Both the position numbers and the translations under genes were made by a program. A stretch of DNA of 64,000 nt from an uncultured Opitutaceae bacterium. Lineage in GTDB: Bacteria > Verrucomicrobiota > Verrucomicrobiia > Opitutales > Opitutaceae. The stretch covers positions 1 to 64,000 of the forward strand of contig CALFXL010000004.1 in NCBI GenBank assembly GCA_937958045.1. The letters run 5' to 3'. Of the stretch, positions 52,874-61,290 are shown piece by piece (within the stretch, counting starts at the first letter, position 1; every line of letters starts with the position of its first letter). The notes beneath the pieces are model-generated. The model was not told where the DNA came from. It worked only from the letters and a program-made list of their open reading frames with translations, and made no database searches.

Positions 52874-53551
52874 TTAAGGGAGCGTGGTGGGCGTGGTTTT
52901 TGCGATGGGCGGCCACGGCGGGATGACGGCGCCGCCGGAGATGATCATTTTCATGCCTTCGCCGACGCTCATATCGAGTTCGATGACGTCGTCCTTGCGG
53001 AAGAGCAGAAGATAACCGCCGGTGGGATTGGGTGTGGTGGGCACGAAGATGGTGAGGAGTTCTTCGCCGACGCGCGCGGACGGTTCGCCTTGAGCGCGGT
53101 TGGTGAGGAAACCAATCGTGCGCACACCGGGGCGCGGAAATTCGACAAGGACAACCTTGGAGAAAAGGTTGCGGTTTTGCGTGCCGAACGTGCCGACGAT
53201 TTGTTTGACCGTGTTGTACACGCCGCTGACGCCCGGGATGCTTTGGACGAAGCGTTCGGCCAGACCGCCGAAATATTGGCCGAGCATGTGGCGCGAGACG
53301 TAGCCGAGCAGCGTGATCAGAATGATAATGATCAACGTGGCGATGACGTTCCAAACCAGGCGCAGCGTGTCGTGATCGCGCAGATCGGCAGGGATAAAGA
53401 AAAAGAAGTAATCACGGAAACCACCGCCGACGCGTTCGAAGATCGCCGAGAAAACGAGCCAGGTGATCGTGATCGGCGTCAGCAGGAGAACCCCGGAGAT
53501 GAAGGCGTTGCGGAGAGTGGCGAAGCGGGAAGGCGGCGGCAGGTCGGTCAT
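52874..53551 (-). CDS. DUF502 family membrane protein
   Basis: A 225-residue protein with two membrane segments (about 14-36, AFISGVLLLTPITITWLVFSA; about 65-85, VIATLIIIILITLLGYVS) and a cytoplasmic beta-rich C-terminal part. YNTVKQIVGTFGTQNRNLFSKVVLVEFPRPGVRTIGFLT and VFVPTTPNPTGGYLLLF-type blocks are diagnostic of DUF502 (also called COG2928). The family function is unknown; plant relatives (LCV/COV) affect vascular patterning. It is 86 bp ahead of recO. Confidence 0.9.
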   Translation of the reverse strand: MTDLPPPSRFATLRNAFISGVLLLTPITITWLVFSAIFERVGGGFRDYFFFFIPADLRDHDTLRLVWNVIATLIIIILITLLGYVSRHMLGQYFGGLAERFVQSIPGVSGVYNTVKQIVGTFGTQNRNLFSKVVLVEFPRPGVRTIGFLTNRAQGEPSARVGEELLTIFVPTTPNPTGGYLLLFRKDDVIELDMSVGEGMKMIISGGAVIPPWPPIAKTTPTTLP

Positions 53552-53659
53552 CGTGGACAGTGAAAGCGGATGTCATGCCCGCCGCGCGGACTTGGCAAGG
53601 CGCGTCGGCCCGCACGAACCGAACGTGACTGATAACCAGGAATCTGCGGAGAACGTTCC

Positions 53660-54265
53660 TCAGGCGCGCGCGGCGCCGAGCGTGAAGACGGGCATCGCTT
53701 TGTGCGCGCGGAGGAGCTCCATCGCGCGCGCTTCGGCGGCGCGCATGCGGCGTTTTTTCGCGGGCTTCAGATCGTCGTAACCGGCGAGATGCAGCCAGCC
53801 GTGGACGATGTAGAGCGTGAGTTCTTCCGAGAAGTTGCGGTTGTGCGTGGCGGCAAACGCGGCGGCGGTGTCGGCCGAGACGCAGATTTCACCGGCGCTC
53901 TCCAACGCGGCGTTGCCCTCGAAAGTGATCACGTCGGTCGTGCTCGGATCGTTGAGAAAATCGGCATGAATGCGCGCCAGCGCGGCGTCGGTCAGAAACG
54001 CGAGGGAAAGTTCGCCGGCGGGCACGGCCGAAAGACGCGCTGGTTTTGTGGCGGATTTTCGGCGGGGTGAGGCGGCGTTTTTTTCCGACGCGTTTTCGAC
54101 GAGCTGAGCCCCGGCGTTTTTTTGCGCGGCGGGCGTGAGCAGAGGGATATCCGCTTCTGTGTAGCGGAACCATGCATCGAGCGTGCGAATGACTTTCGTG
54201 ACGGCCCGCCGGTCGAGCTTGAGACGGGGATGGGCGTTGTGGAGATGAACCTCGCGGGCGGACAT
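53660..54265 (-). CDS. ybeY: YbeY endoribonuclease with altered third metal ligand
   Basis: A 201-residue protein from the ATG at 54265. The family matures 16S rRNA 3' ends and takes part in ribosome quality control. The metal motif HGxLHLxGYDH appears as HGWLHLAGYDD: H155 and H159 are kept, while the third histidine is D165. DVITFEG and SAGEICVS match other YbeY blocks. A Lys/Ala-rich insert of about 35 residues lies at 45-82. The neighbours PgpH and PhoH upstream on the same strand are the classic context. Confidence 0.9.
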   Translation of the reverse strand: MSAREVHLHNAHPRLKLDRRAVTKVIRTLDAWFRYTEADIPLLTPAAQKNAGAQLVENASEKNAASPRRKSATKPARLSAVPAGELSLAFLTDAALARIHADFLNDPSTTDVITFEGNAALESAGEICVSADTAAAFAATHNRNFSEELTLYIVHGWLHLAGYDDLKPAKKRRMRAAEARAMELLRAHKAMPVFTLGAARA

Positions 54266-54372
54266 GGCGGAAACTCGCAATCGGAAGGCCGCTGCGCGGA
54301 GGGGCAAACTGAAAATGGGACGGCGCGGGAAGCGAAGGACGACTGACGACGGACCAATGACGAATGACCAGC
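54266..54372 (-). repeat. Pyrimidine-rich leader before ybeY
   Basis: On the minus strand it contains GGTCATTCGTCATTGGTCCG, followed by GTCGTCAGTCGTCCTTCG and then CGGCCTTCCGATTGCGAGTT close to the ATG. The TCATTCGTCATT and GGCCTTCCGATT units match the other four leaders in a looser form. Confidence 0.45.
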
Positions 54373-54396
54373 GGGCGCTGGCCGGAAATGCACGCT

Positions 54397-56850
54397 TTAG
54401 GTCGGGGGCGTTTTCGCGGTGGTGCCGGAGGCGGATGTGGCGGGCGCGGCGGACTCTTCGGCCTGCGGGGTGTAGCTCACGCGCGAGTGCAGCATGTTGA
54501 GCAGCGTGAAGGTGAAGCTGCTCTTGATCTTCGTGAGATCTTCGAATGTGAGCGGCGCTTCATCGAGCTGGCCGTCTTCGATGCGATCCTTGAAAATCTG
54601 ATCGATCAATTCGCCGAGGTGTTGCGGCGTCACTTTGCGCAAAGAACGCGAAGCCGCTTCGACGCCGTCGGCGAGGTGAATGATGGCGCTTTCCTTAAAC
54701 TGCGGACGCGGACCGTCGTAGCGATACGTGCTTTCGCACACGGGTGAAGGTTCGAGCCCGGGTTGAGACCACAAGCCGGCGCGTGTATCCGAACTAGCAC
54801 TACGAGCACCCGTCATGGCCGCGGAGGATTGCGGCGGGCGTTTTTCGCCGAGAGCGCGTTGGAAGAAATAGCGGATGAGCGACGTGCCGTGATGTTGCTG
54901 GATGACGTCGATGACGGCGCGGGGCAGCTTGTGTTTCACGGCGAGATCCACGCCGTCTTTGACGTGCGCCTTGATGATGAGCGCGGAGAGCGACGGATTG
55001 TTTTCGTCGTGTGGGTTGGCGCGGTCGCGCTGGTTTTCGGTGAAGTACTCGGGTTTGCGCGTTTTGCCGATGTCGTGGAAGAGCGCGCAGACGCGGGCGA
55101 GCAGCGGGTTGGCGCCGATGGCGTTGGCGGCGTTGTCGGCGAGCTGTGCGACGACGAGCGAGTGGTGGTAGGTGCCGGGCGCTTCCATCTGCATGTTGCG
55201 CAGAAGCGGGTGGTTAAAATCCGTGAGCTCGAGCAGCGTAATATCGGTCGTGCGTTTGAAGAGGCCTTCGATCACGGGGAGCACGCCGGCGACAATCACC
55301 CCGGTGAGGATGCCGGTCGCGAGACCCGCGAGCATTTGCTTTGGAATCACATGCGGCGGGCTGAAGAACGAGAGCTGATCGATGAAGCCCATGAGGCCCG
55401 CAAACACCGCGACGACAAAACCGCCATAGGCCGCTGCGCGAACGACGTCGGCGCGGCGCCGAACCTGGCGGCAACAGAAAATGCCGACCATCGACGCGAC
55501 GAAGGTGATCACGAGGATGTCGAGGCGGTTGCCGTAGATGACGCTGGTGAAAATCGAGATGAACAACGCCGCAAAAATCGCGGAGCCGGCGTCGATCAAG
55601 ATCGCGACGATGAGTGGCGCGAGCGCGGTGGGCGCGATAAACGGCAGGATCGAAGCTACGCTGGAATTTTCGACGAAGTAGGGCAGTCCGCCGAGCCAGT
55701 AGGTGAGGCGCACCAGCGCGAGATTGCCTACGACGACCAAGGCGAGGAGCGCGAGGCGTCCGTTGCTCTGAAGCGTTTCACGATCCTCGAGCCGGATGTA
55801 GACAGCGGAGGCGACGAGCATCGCGAGCACGAGCAGGATGCGGCCGAAGAGTTGGAGGCCTTCCTCGACTTGGGTTTGCTCGTTTTTGAGGAGGAAGTTG
55901 CGGTGCGCTTCGAGCATTTCGAACTGCTCGGGCGTCACGCGTGTGCCCGGTTCGATGATCGTCTGACCTTCACTGACCGAGACGACGACGGGTTGGAGTT
56001 CTTCCAACGCCTGTTCTTGCAAGCGCGCGGTGGCGGCGGAGTCGAAAACAAGATTGGGGATCAGGCCGTTCCGGAAGATTCGGAAGAGCGCGGCCGTGAT
56101 CTCGCGGCCGAGACCTTCGGCGTTGAGATTCGCGCGAAGCGAGGACAACGCGTCCTCCATCGTGTGGACCGGACGCTGGACGGTGCTGCCGTCGTTGCGT
56201 GTGAGATGGAAAACGGTGACCGAACCCGGCGCGGAGAAGCCGCCGAGGCGTCCATCGTGCACGCCTTCTTGATAAAGTTCGCTCAGCGCGAGCAGGCCGG
56301 TCTCGGCGAGCTGGAAACGCGTGTCGGCATTGGTCGCGGCGAACACCGTGTACACATCGTCCACGCTGGCGCGGTACGGACCTTTAGCGTCGAAGGCTTC
56401 GACGATCGGTAGGAGCGCGGCGCGCGTGGCGTCGACCGGCTGGTCTTCGGGGCGCGATTTTTCGAACTGCTCGAGTTGGACGAGAAGTTCGTGGATGTGC
56501 GTCTTGAAACGGTGGAGGTGGGAAAATTCGAGTTGGTAAACGCGCGGTACGCGGGTGCGGACCTGTTCGCGTTGCTGGCGGGTTTTTTCCGCGCTCTCGT
56601 ATGTGAAAGCGGCGCTGGCGGTGATGCGAACCGAGGCGAGCTGGTTGGGCAGCACGGGCAGGTTGACCGTGTTCACGCCCACGAAGCTGATGAGTACAAT
56701 CGCGGCGACGGTCGCGATGAAGATCAGCGCGGTGATGAGCTGGCTGGTCTCCAGAAACTCAACCGTGCCGGAGACATCGGCGGTCTTGCGCATCCGAAGC
56801 GGGCGGGCGGCGCCGCCGGGCAGAGCTTTGAGTTTATCGATGAGAGACAT
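54397..56850 (-). CDS. pgpH: 7TM-HD family membrane hydrolase (PgpH-like)
   Basis: An 817-residue protein. One membrane segment near 37-59 precedes a large extracytoplasmic 7TM-HD domain (about 60-320), followed by about seven membrane helices (330-520). The cytoplasmic HD domain has HSLVVAQLADNAANAIGANP and the HD pair in CALFHDIGKTRKPEYF. In Listeria the homologue degrades cyclic di-AMP. Between HD motifs an insert of about 30 residues rich in Ser, Gly and Ala (around MTGARSASSDTRAG) interrupts the domain; it is not seen in typical PgpH. It lies between phoH and ybeY. Confidence 0.9.
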   Translation of the reverse strand: MSLIDKLKALPGGAARPLRMRKTADVSGTVEFLETSQLITALIFIATVAAIVLISFVGVNTVNLPVLPNQLASVRITASAAFTYESAEKTRQQREQVRTRVPRVYQLEFSHLHRFKTHIHELLVQLEQFEKSRPEDQPVDATRAALLPIVEAFDAKGPYRASVDDVYTVFAATNADTRFQLAETGLLALSELYQEGVHDGRLGGFSAPGSVTVFHLTRNDGSTVQRPVHTMEDALSSLRANLNAEGLGREITAALFRIFRNGLIPNLVFDSAATARLQEQALEELQPVVVSVSEGQTIIEPGTRVTPEQFEMLEAHRNFLLKNEQTQVEEGLQLFGRILLVLAMLVASAVYIRLEDRETLQSNGRLALLALVVVGNLALVRLTYWLGGLPYFVENSSVASILPFIAPTALAPLIVAILIDAGSAIFAALFISIFTSVIYGNRLDILVITFVASMVGIFCCRQVRRRADVVRAAAYGGFVVAVFAGLMGFIDQLSFFSPPHVIPKQMLAGLATGILTGVIVAGVLPVIEGLFKRTTDITLLELTDFNHPLLRNMQMEAPGTYHHSLVVAQLADNAANAIGANPLLARVCALFHDIGKTRKPEYFTENQRDRANPHDENNPSLSALIIKAHVKDGVDLAVKHKLPRAVIDVIQQHHGTSLIRYFFQRALGEKRPPQSSAAMTGARSASSDTRAGLWSQPGLEPSPVCESTYRYDGPRPQFKESAIIHLADGVEAASRSLRKVTPQHLGELIDQIFKDRIEDGQLDEAPLTFEDLTKIKSSFTFTLLNMLHSRVSYTPQAEESAAPATSASGTTAKTPPT

Positions 56851-56952
56851 GTCGGCGCAGGGCGCAAAAAGCGGAACAAAATATGAACGCGTATGCGGCG
56901 CGGTGCGAGGGCTTATTTTCCAACCGGCGCGCGCCGCCTAGGTGAAGGCGCG

Positions 56953-57930
56953 TTATTTCACATTTGGTTCACCCATCGGGTTCTTATACCGTTCATAGGC
57001 GTCGATGATTTTCAGCACGAGCGGGTGGCGGACGACATCGGAGCCGCTGAATTGGTGAAATTCGATGCCGGCGATGTCCTGTAGAATCCGGCCGACCTCA
57101 ATCAATCCGGACTGTTTGGCGCGGGGAAGATCGATCTGGGTGATGTCGCCCGTGACCACCATACGCGAATCTTCACCCAGTCGCGTGAGAAACATCATCA
57201 TTTGCTCGGGCGTGGTGTTTTGCGCTTCGTCGAGCACGATAAACGCGCGGCTCAACGTGCGACCGCGCATGTAGGCGAGCGGCGCGATTTCGATCAGGCC
57301 TTTCTCGGTGAGCCGCGAGACATCCTCGCTATCGAGCATGTCGTGCAAGGCGTCGTAGAGCGGACGGAGATAAGGCAGGATTTTCTCGCGGAGATCGCCG
57401 GGAAGAAAGCCGAGTGCTTCGCCGGCTTCGACCGCGGGGCGCGTGAGGATGATTTTTTCGACTTCGTTTTTCAGCAACGCCGACACCGCGGCGGCCATCG
57501 CGAGATAGGTTTTGCCCGTGCCGGCCGGGCCGATGCCGAAAACGATCGGATTTTGCAGGATCGATTGCAGGTAAAGTTTTTGTCCGAGCGTCTTGGGAAC
57601 GATCGTCTTGCGACGCGTCGCGATCGTGAGCGGCTGGCCGAACAAAGCGCGGAGCTGTTCCGTGTCGCCGCGCGCGATCGTGTCGACGAAACGATGAAAG
57701 TCGGGCGTGCGGATCGAAACGCCCTGCGCGCGAGCATCGTTGAGGAAACCGAACAATGTTTCTACGCGCGAAATCGCTTCAGCCGAGCCCTCGACCTTGA
57801 GCCAGTCTTCTCGCGTGACGAGACGCGCGCCGAGGTGTTGTTCCGCGTAGCTGAGGTTCTCTTCACGTCCGCCAAGCAATTGATGGAGATGGCGCGGGCT
57901 GGGAAAACGGAGGGTTTGAGAAGCAGGCAT
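56953..57930 (-). CDS. phoH: PhoH-like ATPase
   Basis: A 325-residue protein. Walker A is GPAGTGKT (134-141), Walker B is FIVLDEAQN (230-238), and ARGDTEQLRALFGQPLTIATRRKTIVPKT fits the family N-terminal part. DITQIDLPR is the post-Walker B block. The protein is a P-loop ATPase tied to RNA metabolism and stress. It is encoded first in a phoH-pgpH-ybeY unit on the minus strand, a widely conserved order. Confidence 0.95.
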   Translation of the reverse strand: MPASQTLRFPSPRHLHQLLGGREENLSYAEQHLGARLVTREDWLKVEGSAEAISRVETLFGFLNDARAQGVSIRTPDFHRFVDTIARGDTEQLRALFGQPLTIATRRKTIVPKTLGQKLYLQSILQNPIVFGIGPAGTGKTYLAMAAAVSALLKNEVEKIILTRPAVEAGEALGFLPGDLREKILPYLRPLYDALHDMLDSEDVSRLTEKGLIEIAPLAYMRGRTLSRAFIVLDEAQNTTPEQMMMFLTRLGEDSRMVVTGDITQIDLPRAKQSGLIEVGRILQDIAGIEFHQFSGSDVVRHPLVLKIIDAYERYKNPMGEPNVK

Positions 57931-58005
57931 GAAGGAAAGGGCGGGCGGAAAGTCCGAAGGGTGGCGGAACGACGAAGGGGGATGACGAGTGACCGATGAC
58001 CGGTG
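57931..58005 (-). repeat. Pyrimidine-rich leader repeat before phoH
   Basis: On the minus strand the last 75 nt before the ATG read like CACTCGTCACCGGTCATCGG, TCACTCGTCATCCCCCTTCG, TCGTTCCGCCACCCTTCGGA and then C/T-rich sequence. The TCACTCGTCAT and CCTTCGGA units match the other leader copies more loosely. Confidence 0.45.
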
Positions 58006-58072
58006 ACGAGTGCGCGGGTGGAGCTAGGGAGTTGGGCGAGTGGGCTGGAGCGATGGCTGCGATGGCCGCCAA

Positions 58073-58570
58073 TCACTGATCAATGGTCAATCGCCGTCCG
58101 ACGGCGGCGAGCCGTTCCCAGGTGGCGTCGAGCGATTGCGGGAGGATGCGTGTCTGGCCGATGACGGGCATGAAATTGTTGTCGCCGTTCCAGCGCGGCA
58201 CGAGGTGACCGTGGAGATGTGCGATGCTGCCGCCGGCGGCGGAGCCGAGGTTAAAACCGACATTGATGCCGTCGGGTTTGAGCGCCTCGCGAAGCAGACG
58301 TTTTCCCGTGATGATGATCTGGAAAAGGTCGGCGCTTTCTTCGGGCGTGAGCTCTTCGATGTCGGTGACTTCGCGAAACGGAATGGCGAGCAGGTGTCCC
58401 GGGTTGTACGGAAAACGATTCAGCATCAGGTACGAGAGCGGGCTGCGATAAACGATGAGTGCGGCGCGATCGTCGCCCGATGCGGGGAGTTCGGTGAAAG
58501 GGCGCTTCACCGCGGGATAGCGAGGCGCCTCGATGTATTCCATACGCCAGTAGGCGTGCAACTGCTCCAT
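58073..58570 (-). CDS. HIT-family nucleotide hydrolase/transferase
   Basis: A 165-residue protein from the ATG at 58570; an in-frame start 12 codons earlier is less likely. The catalytic triad motif is HLHGHLVPRW (H-x-H-x-H). The N-terminal RSPLSYLMLNRFPYNPGHLLAIP and the preceding GFNLGSAAGGSIAHLHGHLV are typical of AP4A-phosphorylase-like HIT proteins. It probably acts on dinucleoside polyphosphates or nucleotide-sugar derivatives. It is upstream of phoH on the same strand, with 142 bp between. Confidence 0.9.
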   Translation of the reverse strand: MEQLHAYWRMEYIEAPRYPAVKRPFTELPASGDDRAALIVYRSPLSYLMLNRFPYNPGHLLAIPFREVTDIEELTPEESADLFQIIITGKRLLREALKPDGINVGFNLGSAAGGSIAHLHGHLVPRWNGDNNFMPVIGQTRILPQSLDATWERLAAVGRRLTIDQ

Positions 58571-58762
58571 GTGTGTAGTCGTTTGTCGAAGTTTGCAGGC
58601 ATCCAAACGGACGGTTGGCGAAAGTCAAAGACGCGAGACCGCAGCAGCCATGCGAAAACAACGATGCTCGCACTCCCGGGAATGTCCGACGGTACGCTCC
58701 GGTTCACGCCCGATGGGCGCGGGCGAGCCACTGATTTACCGTGCGCGACGCTCCTTCTCTTC

Positions 58763-59434
58763 ATGAACCAACACCGAAATTTTTTTCGGGATAACGGGCT
58801 TTCGCTGGCGATGCTGGCGCTCTTCCTCCTGTTTTTCGGAGGACAGATCTTGGCGGGGGAACACGAGCACAATGACGAACGTCGCAAGCGCGGCGAACCG
58901 GAGTTCACCTTGGCGCAATATGTGCGCAGCGCGCATTTCTACGAAGCGACGGCCGAGAACTGGGAGAGCGAGTTTTTCCAAATGTTCGTGTATGTCTTCG
59001 CCACGGCGTATCTCTACCAGAAGGGTTCGGCGGAATCGAAAGATCCGCGGAAAAAACATCGTCATCATCGCGACAACTCCGCGCAACCGCCGCCCGGAGC
59101 GCCCTGGCCGGTGCGGCGCGGTGGTTGGGTGTTATCTGTGTATGAGCATTCGTTGTCGCTCGCGTTTCTGCTGCTGTTTCTCGTCGCCTTCGCGCTGCAC
59201 ATCCTTGCGGGGCATCGGAACTACAACCAAGACCGCGTCGCCGATGGCGAAACGCTCGTGACGATCGGCGGCTACCTCGGTTCGCCGCGTTTTTGGTTCG
59301 AGTCGTTTCAAAACTGGCAGAGCGAATTTCTGGCGATTTTCGCGATGGTCGTCCTCAGTATTTTCTTGCGCGAACGAAACTCACCGGAATCCAAGGAAGT
59401 CGAGACGCCGCATGGAGAGAACGAGGAAAACTGA
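58763..59434 (+). CDS. DUF6766 family membrane protein
   Basis: A 223-residue protein from the ATG at 58763. Each half has two membrane segments and a repeated pattern: DNGLSLAMLALFLLFFGGQILAG with NWESEFFQMFVYVFATAYLYQKGSAESKDP, then HSLSLAFLLLFLVAFALHILAG with NWQSEFLAIFAMVVLSIFLRERNSPESKE. The halves share (L)SL..xLFL, (H)ILAG and NWxSEF...SxESK, so the protein is an internal duplication. The family is of unknown function and often found near general-stress genes. It is divergent from the HIT gene. Confidence 0.85.
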   Translation: MNQHRNFFRDNGLSLAMLALFLLFFGGQILAGEHEHNDERRKRGEPEFTLAQYVRSAHFYEATAENWESEFFQMFVYVFATAYLYQKGSAESKDPRKKHRHHRDNSAQPPPGAPWPVRRGGWVLSVYEHSLSLAFLLLFLVAFALHILAGHRNYNQDRVADGETLVTIGGYLGSPRFWFESFQNWQSEFLAIFAMVVLSIFLRERNSPESKEVETPHGENEEN

Positions 59435-59703
59435 GCGCGCGATGCGCGCGACGCTTCGCGCTGCACATTGCTCGGTCGAGCAGTTCGCGTAGCTTGCAGA
59501 ATGCGCCCTTGGCGCGTGCGTCTTCCTGTCGATGCGGGAGCTGTACGGATAAAACCCGCTGCGCGGAAAACGCTTATGCAAGGCCCGGCCCCCCGCCCGC
59601 GAGCGCTGGCATGTAACCAGCGGAATAAGCCGCGACGTCCGTGGCGGATGCGCTCCGAGCGAGCGGTTTTGCACGGGCCCCTGAACTTAACCCTGTATCC
59701 AAC
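59435..59703. other. 269-bp GC-rich intergenic region
   Basis: Between DUF6766 and DUF892 genes on the same strand. It starts with GCGCGC-GAT-GCGCGC (59435-59449), a stable hairpin directly at the DUF6766 stop codon. I see no further gene, tRNA or convincing promoter in it. Confidence 0.4.
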
Positions 59704-60219
59704 ATGTCCTCTCTACACACGCTCCAAGACCTTCTCGCCGAGGAGTTGAAAGACCTCTATAACGCCGAAAAACAACTTCTCAAAGCGCTGCCCAAGATGG
59801 CGCGCGCGGCCTCCAACGAAGAATTGAAACAAGGTTTCCTCGACCATCTCGAAGAAACGAAGGGCCATGTGGAACGGCTCGAACAAATCTTCGAAGCCCT
59901 GAAAATGCCGGCGCGCGGCAAGACGTGTCACGCGATGGAAGGCCTCATCGAAGAAGGCTCCGAAGCGATCGAAGCCAAAGCGCCCGACGCGATTCGCGAC
60001 GCACAGCTGATCGGTTCGGCGCAGCGTATTGAGCACTACGAGATCGCCGCGTACGGCACCGCTCGCGCATTCGCCGAAGCGCTCGGCGAATCGCGTGTTG
60101 CCGACTTGCTGCAGCAGACGCTCGACGAAGAAGGCGAAACCAACAAACGCCTCACCGCGCTTTCCGAAACCGTCAACGCGGACGCGGTCGAAGTCTCCAC
60201 GGAAGCCGAAGAGGAATAA
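59704..60219 (+). CDS. DUF892 ferritin-like protein (YciE/YciF type)
   Basis: A 171-residue protein from the ATG at 59704. LQDLLAEELKDLYNAEKQLLKALPKM is the characteristic first helix of DUF892, and HYEIAAYGTARAFAEALGE holds the metal-ligand Glu/His pattern of the fourth helix. The family is a four-helix ferritin-like fold linked to oxidative and osmotic stress. The tail is acidic. The SDR gene begins 27 bp later and is likely co-transcribed. Confidence 0.93.
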   Translation: MSSLHTLQDLLAEELKDLYNAEKQLLKALPKMARAASNEELKQGFLDHLEETKGHVERLEQIFEALKMPARGKTCHAMEGLIEEGSEAIEAKAPDAIRDAQLIGSAQRIEHYEIAAYGTARAFAEALGESRVADLLQQTLDEEGETNKRLTALSETVNADAVEVSTEAEEE

Positions 60220-60246
60220 TCTTCGATCTTTCTCATCGCCGGTCGC

Positions 60247-61179
60247 ATGAAGAAAAACGCCAAGACTCGCCAGCGCTCGCGAAATGCTTCGCGACGCAAA
60301 CCGCTGATGCAGGATCAACCGAAACCGAAGTTCGCGGAGCAGCATCAACGCGCTCCCGGCGCGGAACATCGGCTCGATCCGCAACCGCGGTGGCAGGCTT
60401 CGCGTTATCGTGCGGCCGGCAAACTTGAGGATAAAGTCGCGCTCATCACGGGCGGCGATTCAGGCATCGGTCGCGCCGTGGCGTTTTTGTACGCACGTGA
60501 GGGCGCCGATGTTACGATCGTGTATTTGCCCGAGGAACAGCGCGACGCGGAGAAAACGCGCGACTCGGTCGAAGCGGTGGGACGACGTTGTTTGTTGTTG
60601 CCCGCCGATCTCACCAAGGAAAGCGCGTGCAAGGATGTTGTCGAAAAGACGGTGAAGCATTTTGGGAAACTCGACATCCTCGTGTCGAACGCTGCGCATC
60701 AAGCGCGCAATGACGGTGTGCAGAAGGTGTCGGCCGAGGCATTCGATCGTACCTTTCGCACCAACATTTACGCGTACTTCTTTCTCGTGAAGTATGCGCT
60801 TCCGCATTTGAAACCCGGCGCCGCGATCATCGCGAGCAGTTCAAAAACGGGCCTTTTCGGATCGGAACAGTTGCCGGATTATTCGGCGACAAAAGGCGCG
60901 ATCAATGCCTTCACCAAAACGATCGCCATGGAGCTTGTCGAACGCGGCATCCGCGTGAACGCGGTGGCGCCAGGCCCGGTGTGGACGCCGTTGAACCCGT
61001 CCGATAAAGGCCTGACGCCGAAGCGCGTTTCGATGTTCGGCGCCGACTCACCGATGGGCCGTCCCGCGCAGCCTGAAGAGCTCGCGCCGGCCTATGTGTT
61101 TCTGGCGTCCGACGCAGACTCGTCGTACATCACGGGCATCGTCTTGCCCGTGATGGGCGGCGAAACCTTCGGCGCGTAG
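60247..61179 (+). CDS. SDR-family oxidoreductase (YghA-like)
   Basis: A 310-residue classical short-chain dehydrogenase with a charged N-terminal extension of about 60 residues. The cofactor site is TGGDSGIGRAV, the catalytic residues are S-x(12)-Y-x(3)-K (ASSSKTGLFGSEQLPDYSATKGA) and the C-terminal MGGETFGA closes the fold. The extension (PKFAEQHQRAPGAEHRLDPQPRW) is typical of the YghA/GRX-type stress SDRs. It likely reduces aldehydes or sugars during stress. Confidence 0.93.
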   Translation: MKKNAKTRQRSRNASRRKPLMQDQPKPKFAEQHQRAPGAEHRLDPQPRWQASRYRAAGKLEDKVALITGGDSGIGRAVAFLYAREGADVTIVYLPEEQRDAEKTRDSVEAVGRRCLLLPADLTKESACKDVVEKTVKHFGKLDILVSNAAHQARNDGVQKVSAEAFDRTFRTNIYAYFFLVKYALPHLKPGAAIIASSSKTGLFGSEQLPDYSATKGAINAFTKTIAMELVERGIRVNAVAPGPVWTPLNPSDKGLTPKRVSMFGADSPMGRPAQPEELAPAYVFLASDADSSYITGIVLPVMGGETFGA

Positions 61180-61213
61180 TTGAGGAGTGGATACGTGTGC
61201 TAGTAACGGTATG

Positions 61214-61234
61214 GGCGGTTGCTCCGCAATCGCC
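61214..61234. repeat. REP-like hairpin with CTCCG loop, convergent junction
   Basis: GGCGGTTG (61214-61221) pairs with CAATCGCC (61227-61234) with one G-U wobble, around the loop CTCCG, the same architecture as 18770-18790. A related half-site in reverse orientation (GCGGACAATGCGGAGC, 61253-61268) follows, its complement matching part of 18770-18790. It lies between convergent genes. Confidence 0.45.
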
Positions 61235-61290
61235 GCCGCGCTCGGCATGAAGGCGGACAATGCGGAGCTGTTGTGAACACTGGTTAGCGT

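Noticed and set aside
54740..54800. tRNA-like T-arm sequence GGTTCGAGCCC, possible tRNA or attachment site
   Set aside because: Flanking bases do not pair as a T stem, no acceptor or anticodon arms are present, and it lies inside the pgpH reading frame.
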